From NCBI GenBank assembly GCA_005406025.1, contig BGZK01000004.1:620001-684000 (forward strand): 64,000 bases of DNA, given 5' to 3'. This document shows positions 57,290 to 64,000 of the stretch, piece by piece; position 1 is the stretch's first letter; every line of letters starts with the position of its first letter. The notes under the pieces are model-generated. The model did not search any database and was not told where the DNA came from. It saw only the letters and a program-made list of their open reading frames with translations. The translations under genes and the position numbers were made by a program. The stretch comes from Eumeta japonica (lineage: Eukaryota; Arthropoda; Insecta; Lepidoptera; Psychidae).

Positions 57290-57998
57290 TTAAGTTCCAA
57301 GACAAAATGACAAAAACGGGACCCTTACAGTTTCGTTATGTCCGTCCGTATATCACAGGCATTTTACTCAAAAACTACGAGACGTATATTGATGCAATTT
57401 AGAGTGTAGGTGTCTTCTATAAGCCGCTGCTTGGTAGTTAAATAATAAAAAGAAATGTTTCTAGGGTGGCAGTCCGTACATATAACACAAACTAAAAAAA
57501 AAATATTCAGGCAACAGGTAAATTTTTTTTTTGATTAAGTTGATATTTTCGGAAATTGCTCTGAAAATAGAATAAATTTTGAAACCCTCTTCATTTTTGA
57601 AACGGTAACTGCAAAAAATATGAAAAAAAAAATCGTAAAGGTAACGCTTAATAAATACTTTTAACTAAAATTATCTTAAACATGATCGGATATACCGTTT
57701 TTGAGTTATTGCCGAAACAATGCGTTTCTCAACAAAAACACGTAAGTGCCATAAAGATACGCTCTTTTGCTAGTGCTTTTCAGTTTACACTGTTTTAAGA
57801 ATAATAGTCGACATATACCTTACTTGTTCTCTACTTACAGGTGACTAAAGCGCTTATACCTGCATATGTTATATGCTGTAAACATGGAAAAAAGTGTAAA
57901 AACGTAGTTTTTTCATCTGTAGTGTATTTCTTTGTAGTAACGGCTTCGGAACCCTATATCGAGTATGGTCCTATATGCTCTTGACCGGATTTTTTGGA
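57290..57998 (-). repeat. About 750-bp lepidopteran interspersed repeat (copy 2)
   Basis: Inverted copy of 32,369-33,121. Matching blocks on the minus strand are AATCCGGTCAAGAGCATATA, ATAGGGTTCCGAAGCCGTTA, CTACAAAGAAATACAC, TTACACTTTTTTCCATGTTT, ATTTATTAAGCGTTACC and AACGAAACTGTAAGGGTCC. This copy lacks the long G-run of copy 1 and has a different CCACCCTAG stretch. Confidence 0.85.
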
Positions 57999-58134
57999 AT
58001 CCTGACGAACTAAAGATTTTAGAAAGCCGTCAAGTATCGAAGCCGCGCAGGCGCCGTCGCGTCGTGCCGTGACGGCGTGCTACATTGGAAATAATGTTTT
58101 GGAGGACATCTGAAAATCGAGCTTTTATAACCAA

Positions 58135-58541
58135 CTCTCTAAAACTGAATTAGTAGAATTTTTACTAAATGAAGTAGTAATAGTAGAAACTACATCAAAA
58201 TTAGTAATTTTTAGTTGAATCTACTACAGATTTACTAAGTTTGTAGGCGTTACTTTTCAATTAGTAATTTTTCACTAATTGAAAAAGTAATATGGCCCAA
58301 CTTCACTACTGAATTAGTAGTTCTGAATTAGTAGTCACTTGACAATTAGTAAAATAATCACTTTTATAATAGTAGAATTATACTTTTTAATTAGTAGAAA
58401 ATTTACAATTTTAATTTGTAATCATTTCTACTTATTGAAAGAGTGGATAACCACTTATTGCTGGTCGTATACTTTGGACATCTTAAAATAGTAGCTATTG
58501 ACTATTAATTAGTGGTTTTCCACTTATTCAGTTTTAGAGAG
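58135..58541. mobile_element. 407-bp MITE made of AATTAGTAG-like motifs
   Basis: The left end CTCTCTAAAACTGAATTAGT and the right end (reverse complement CTCTCTAAAACTGAATAAGT) form a terminal inverted repeat of about 22 bp with two mismatches. The interior is a string of AATTAGTAG / CTACTAATT variants in both orientations (for example 58,253-58,285 and 58,308-58,330). CTTTTATAA occurs at 58,122-58,130 and again at 58,556-58,564, and could be a target duplication if the true ends lie slightly further out. No coding capacity. Confidence 0.75.
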
Positions 58542-58648
58542 AAAGGGCGAAAAGCCTTTTATAATAAAAAAAATGATTTTTTTTTGAGAAAATCGCAAAA
58601 ACCGCTTGAAATTATATATACATATATTGTAGAGCCTTTGTTTTATTT

Positions 58649-58649
<1 letters not shown>

Positions 58650-58728
<79 letters not shown>

Positions 58729-58730
58729 TC
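58650..58730. repeat. (TA)n microsatellite ending in a palindrome
   Basis: About 30 TA units followed by TATGTATATATACATATA. Tyr-Ile repeat frames on both strands are artefacts. Confidence 0.95.
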
Positions 58731-59034
58731 TAAAATTATGAAAATAATTTTATAAGCATACTTTATTATTAATAATGTATTCGTGATTTTGAAGAGCGAT
58801 TCAGTTTTTTCTATTCGACGGGATCTAATATTTTTCAGCACAAGCAGTTGAATAGAAAATAAGACCGAAATTTATTCTCACGATAAGAAACATGACGAAT
58901 TATTGCTTATTAAAGGAATAAATGGCGAGCTCTTACCAAAGATCGTATCTTGACATTTATATCTAAAGACACAAATAATTTAATTTTTTATCCTTTTTAT
59001 ATAATATGCAATAAAAAAACGTATTCCTTCTCGA

Positions 59035-59135
59035 ACTGCGAGAAAAGCATTACTGGTTCCTTTGGGTTTGTGACTATCCATGGGTGGCGTTGACCATCTA
59101 GCCTCTGATGGCTCTCATTATATAAAACAATATAC
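59035..59135 (+). repeat. GTCCATGGGCGG-core repeat (copy 3)
   Basis: TTCCTTCTCGAACTGCGAGA, GCATTACTGGTTCCTTTGGG, TTTGTGACTATCCATGGGTG, GCGTTGACCATCTAGCCTC, TGATGGCTCTCATTATATAA. Aligns with the copies at 6,640 and 40,495; closest to the second. Confidence 0.75.
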
Positions 59136-61318
59136 GCTATATATTATATGAGTTTATATCATTTTTTGTATAACGGATGAAAACTCCATTAACAGATAAT
59201 ATAGCTTCCAGTAGCGTCTTATATATAGTAGTATATGATGTCCAAGCCGTTTTAATTAATAATACCAATTGACTTTGAAACAATATTTTTTTTATGACTT
59301 GAACTCATCTTGTTAAAAAATTTATAACTCACTATGTAAATACTACAGAATAAATACTTCTATCATATAGGTATTTAACTATTAAACAATGTAACGTATG
59401 TTGTAATTACGTACTAGTGTCGATAATTAAGCTTTCAGCATCCACACAAATTGCAGTCTTAAATTTGAATTATTTGTAATTAATTACTGTACTACATTAA
59501 CAAATTTATATTCCTGCTAACTAATTAGAATATGAATAATAAAATAATTCTAAATAATTACAATATTAAGATACTACTTGATATATAGAACTTACAATCG
59601 TCAAGCGAGCCGTAGATTTCCCGCGAATTAGTTAACGGTCTCAGAGTTTCAGGTGTGATTCACATTATGTCCACAGACACAGTTGTTTGTGTAGATCCAT
59701 CTCTTGATTCGGTTCATATTTCGCTACACGTTCTGACAAGTAATTAAAATAATATTAAAAAAGTACTTAAAGTGGATTAATTAATCCATTATATTTCTCG
59801 GTATCAACAAATGTTGAGGCTTTCATTATCAGTGATGTTCTTGAGTTTCCCTTTTTGAGAGCAGGAGACGACTACGGAACCCAACTTGATTCTCTATCAA
59901 AGAGGAATGTAGAGCGGACATGCCTTGTATACGCACGTCTGTCTGTTTGGCTACTCGAAAGATGCGATTAGGGTTTGCCGCGGATTTCAGTATAGAAACG
60001 TTCAATGCTATTCTTATGAGATTCATTGCACTCGGAAGTGAACCCAAAGATTTGTTGGCGCATTTAACGGGCTTTCGAAATTTACAAGGGAAAAGTTTGA
60101 GTTTTCTGATATCGGAATTAAATTTTCGCTCATCCCGGCTTTCGTCCCGCACTTTGGTGGGCTGGGAGATTCTTCTCTGAAAAGTGTAAAATATCAAAGA
60201 TGTACTGAAAAAATTGCTCCTGAAATATCCTTTCGTTCTAGAGCGTTCGATGTAAGGTGAACGCCTTTAAAAAGCCTTCAGGACGTATCCTGGAAGGAGG
60301 CATATGGACATATGGAAAGCTTACTATTTGCAGTCTCTACAAAGGTATATTGCTAGTCCGATATTAACGACAGGTCTCTAATTTCTTTTAGCTTAATCTA
60401 TGAGGTTGTTACATTTCGCGCGTTAAATGTCTTGTTACCTATCAAAAAAGGTGTTTTACTTCATTTGACGTGAATAGCGAAAACATTGAAACTAAGATTA
60501 GAATTTAAAAAAAGGCACCATTTTTTTTTAATTTTTTAACTTTATTTTTTTTATTAGATTGGAAATGCTTTCTTCCGGAATATCATCCGCTTGCCGTTAG
60601 CATTTATTTCTGAATAACGTTCAATTCGACATAATTCTTTTGACATCGAAACGCTTTGATGTCGAGCGAAGCGGCCACATTTCTCGGTCCACTACCTTAA
60701 GGTGTATATAATATTTTTTTTAGGTTAATCCCATTTTATCGCCTGGCCAAAAGGGCCGAGGGCCGGCTCGGCCGGGGCCGCCTCGGTTTTTCAAACGCGA
60801 CTTATCTTCCGCCGAGTCCTTTAGAAACGAATGGAGTCGTCAAAAATATCCTTCCGCGGATTCTTTTCAATTAACTCCTTGAAAGGCGAGTTATCTGAGA
60901 GCCGATTTCCTCGGAAATTAATCACCCATTGTTAGCTCGGGTTGCTACATTTAAGATGTAGAGCTGCGATGGCGCTTGAGGACGAGGATGGAGTTTGAGA
61001 CATATACAGCGGTGTGCTTTAAATTCTCATTTGCAATAGTTACTTGCTAATCGTTAAATTAAAAACTAAACATGTCAAAATATTGGTAATTTTAGAGATA
61101 TTGGCATTTGTGACAATATTATAATGTCAAAAATGTTAATATCTTCAAGATTGACTTAGTCAAGTTAATATCTTTAAGATTGACTTGTGTTAATATCTTC
61201 AAGGAGTTAAAAAAAATAAAGTATTTTAGCGTGCATAGCTTATAACTTTAGCAGTTAATTATTTCAAATGAGAGTTTGAAGCACACAGGCATTGAAATTG
61301 CTTGAGTGATTTCGATAT
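59136..61318. other. Mostly AT-rich DNA with an unassigned open block and a GC patch
   Basis: The block 59,829-60,197 is open on both strands (122 codons on minus, 86 on plus) and less AT-rich; no domain is recognised on either strand. A CpG patch lies at 60,740-60,800 (AAAAGGGCCGAGGGCCGGCT, CGGCCGGGGCCGCCTCGG). A TTAATATCTTCAAGATTGAC-type phrase repeats three times at 61,137-61,205. Confidence 0.45.
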
Positions 61319-61352
61319 ACACACAAACATATATATATATATGTTTGTGTGT
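61319..61352. repeat. 34-bp perfect palindrome in a CA/TA/TG tract
   Basis: ACACACAAACATATATA (61,319-61,335) followed by its exact reverse complement. It is followed by TATATATATATGTATATATA and a CATATAT run to 61,390, ending in the same kind of palindrome as the TA arrays at 48.0 and 58.7 kb. Confidence 0.85.
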
Positions 61353-61399
61353 GTGTATATATATATGTATATATATACATATATATTCCTATTTACTAT

Positions 61400-61505
61400 A
61401 TTTCAAGTCGGATTCGACCCGTTTTTCATGTGGACGCTTTTCCGCTCGATGTAAGTCTTAGTCCCGATTTAGGTTTTAATAGTGGTCCTGGCCTTGGTAC
61501 TAATA
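61400..61505 (+). repeat. GATTCC-type hexamer tract with CGGATT start
   Basis: TTTCAAGTCGGATTCGACCC, GATGTAAGTCTTAGTCCCGA, TTTAGGTTTTAATAGTGGTC, CTGGCCTTGGTACT. Same style as 31,000-31,220 but short and without clear ends. Confidence 0.45.
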
Positions 61506-64000
61506 TCTGACATGGAATAAAAACCTTTGTAAGACTTCCAAAAATTTATTGTTACGTAGTGGAATAAAATGTACTGTATATTTATTTCCTTAACATGGGC
61601 TGCGTTGACGCAACATTTCATGACATTTGGTCGAACGGATAAGCAATGAAAGCAAAACAAACACACACACAATCCTATTTTCATATTTTCGTATTATATA
61701 TAAGTATAATGCCACATATTGTATTAAATAAAAATTATGATTGCAAGCCTTATTCGATCGATATTTATATTCAAAATAAACTGTTTTAATTAATTTGATT
61801 ATAAGCAATCCTTTGATGTGACCACGCATGAACGGAGACTGCTAAATATAATACACAAATACTATAATATTATATTACAATAATGTTGTACTAAAATATC
61901 GCTTTAAAACAATAAGAAAAATAATTAATAATGATTTATTTAATAAACATTGACGATCACAATAACTTTTTCTAATTGCTCTTTAAAATGTTGGCTTTGA
62001 TGTTATTATGAAAAACATTATTCCCGAAAATTACATGTCACGAACAAACTTAAGTTTAAGTTATTTAGACATTACACAAAATACGCTTGCTTAAACGTTT
62101 GAAATTAGTTCAATAATACTAAACATAACTTAAGAAAAATAAACTAAGAAATAATAATTTAGGAAAATATCTTTGCCAATAAAAAATGTGTACCTATTTC
62201 CACAGAAATCGCCATGGCGTATGTAAGAAAAAAGATATGTCAAACACAACGCTATATTTAAAATTTTGACTAAAGCTCCTGAAAGGTTCAACGCGTTTAA
62301 CAGTAAAATGTGATGTCACCTTAGAAACTATGAAACATTGGGCGGTTTTTTTATTTCGCCCGCCGATGGGCGTCGTTTTCATGGTGAGGTTCTGCTCCGA
62401 AAAATAAGGTTTCTTACTTTTATTTTATTTCACGTACGTAACATCGAAATTACTTTCTTTTTGTTATAAAGTATGCGTGTATGCAATCAAGAACGTGTTT
62501 TATCTATTGTGCGAGATATCAATTTATTTATTAACTATTTTCAATTTATATGCACAAGAACAAAGTACGTTTGTAAATTGTAATAAAGTTTTGGAGTATA
62601 TTTATTTATCTTTGACGGCGGCTGTATTCGAACGGAGCTTTCGCTTGTGGGGAGTTGTTTTAATTGATTCTATAATGCAAACACGAAAATGATAAGTTTT
62701 GATTCAATTGACTATTTTTACTTAGAGAAATTTATAGGAATGCACAATACTTGTGTTTAATTGTGTTGCGTTCTTTTCTTTGTGTGTTTTTTCTATGTAA
62801 TTAGATAAATGTTTTAATTTAAAAGTACATTCTAATTAAAAATACGCTATAACGTTGTAAGACATGATGGATTATAAAGAAGTGTAACAATTTTTAGAAC
62901 CTCAAATTGTGTGACTGCTTGAGATATAACATATTGGAGATTATGACAATTTATAATTTTATTGATTTAAATTTGTACAAAATATAAACACGTATGGAAT
63001 CGTAATTTGAATAATTATGGATAGGTATATAAACTTTGACAAATTTTATATTGCATGTGTACTTTGAGTGTCGCTTGATACTATGAATAGTAAAAGTGTA
63101 CAACGACAAACACACTTAGTGATCCACAATGGAGTTCTGGTTTAATGTTAATGTACGACTGTGAAAGAATACATTTAGTAAGTAAAATCAATGCACAGAA
63201 CATATGATATCTGCATAATACGTGTGGAGCGTCTTTGTAAGATGGGTGCAGAAGCAGTGACGTCAGAAAGTGGTGTGGTTTTTAAAAGAGATATAAGGAC
63301 TGGAGTAGAAAAAGTATATTGCGGTGGTTTAACTATCTGGAAGACACGTGTATTTTAGTTTTCAAAATGGTACTTACATACAAAAACAAACACCCGACTG
63401 AGAAGTTAAAAAACATTATGTTTATCATTGTTTGAGGATAAAATTCCGAAATTCAGAACAGCCCTATTCGAAAGTGACAGTTTTGTAACGAGCGCCTTGG
63501 CGTTTACATTCATTGATATAATTGACTCGTCGACTAAATTATACAGCCTCGAACGTAAAATACGATATTCCGTAGTAGCAATATAGTGTTGAACACATTT
63601 GTATCGATCGAAAATAGAAGACTTGAAAATATATTGGGTATTTCTGTAGGAATATCTGAAACGAACTATGATAAAGTGATTATTAATTAATGTGGGCTTT
63701 AAATCGACCTTAATTAATTTTTAGTCTGATTATAGGTGCTAATTATTTGGATGCAATTGGGCGCAAAATTTGGATCTCCCGCATCGCGGGATTTGGATAT
63801 TCCCGACAAAAATATAAATAAAAGGTGAATGAATGTCTTCATTGATACGTACTCAATCTGACAATAGCATGCGATTGATGCATTCAATGTTGTCTATGAA
63901 CATTTTCAAGACAAAGGTATCTCATTTTTATGGCGCCTCTGCAGAATACCTCCACAATGTCGTTTTAGGTTTAGCGGTTGCTTGTGGCGGGAGTTAAAAA
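61506..64000. other. AT-rich non-coding DNA to the window end
   Basis: No gene recognised. Frames at 61,469-61,829 (-), 62,194-62,382 (-) and 62,477-62,692 (+) lack domains. GGGCGG and CGCCCGCCGATGGGCG near 62,340-62,370 form small inverted matches. TCCCGCATCGCGGGA at 63,777 is a short palindrome. Confidence 0.5.

Noticed and set aside
57136..57402. 88-codon plus-strand frame after an acceptor-like TTCTAG
   Set aside because: More than a third of it is antisense to the 750-bp repeat.

Overview
This window looks like nuclear DNA from a moth or butterfly (Lepidoptera). It is strongly AT-rich, holds no long host open reading frame, and carries many repeat types that I recognise as typical of lepidopteran genomes. 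These include an approximately 750-bp repeat present twice, short repeats with a GGCAACGCAC...GTCCATGGGCGG core, elements ending in ACTAGC-type termini around a degenerate GATTCC-like hexamer core, piggyBac-like termini (TTAA|CCCTGCAGG), and decayed non-LTR retrotransposon, mariner and Helitron genes. The species assignment is an inference from remembered repeat families, not a database match.

Layout. 0-12 kb: AT-rich DNA with a perfect hairpin (609-660), two short inverted-terminus elements (1,528-2,065 and 2,595-3,110), an 18-bp minisatellite (4,021-4,173), hexamer-core repeats, and a possible LTR remnant at 10.5-11.4 kb. 12-17.3 kb: a CpG-rich patch, a degenerate tandem repeat, a near-complete non-autonomous piggyBac-like element (13,558-14,862), a double hairpin at 15.4 kb, and a 586-bp element with 38-bp inverted ends (16,691-17,276). 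19.8-25 kb: a 5'-truncated LINE copy and a 120-bp satellite with a 240-bp higher-order period inside a mobile element. 26.5-28.1 kb: two pieces of Helitron replicase/helicase in convergent orientation, separated by a GC-rich segment and followed by a 69-bp minisatellite. 30-34 kb: CpG patch, an ACTAGC-ended element, the 750-bp repeat and a piggyBac-like end. 34-46 kb: largely featureless AT-rich DNA with CpG patches, hairpins and a G-quadruplex-type run. 47-54.6 kb: the densest transposon zone, with two LINE 3' fragments, a direct duplication, a dead mariner transposase, a LINE with recognisable endonuclease and reverse transcriptase, and a second locus of the 120-bp minisatellite. 55-64 kb: the second 750-bp repeat, a 407-bp MITE built of AATTAGTAG-like motifs, TA arrays and AT-rich DNA.

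No coding sequence appears intact. All recognisable proteins belong to transposable elements and are interrupted by stops or frameshifts. The window is best read as intergenic or long-intron DNA. I found no evidence of a new multi-gene system. The most interesting structures are the satellite-carrying mobile element seen at two loci, the convergent Helitron wreck, the piggyBac-like family in three states of decay, and several unexplained near-perfect hairpins.
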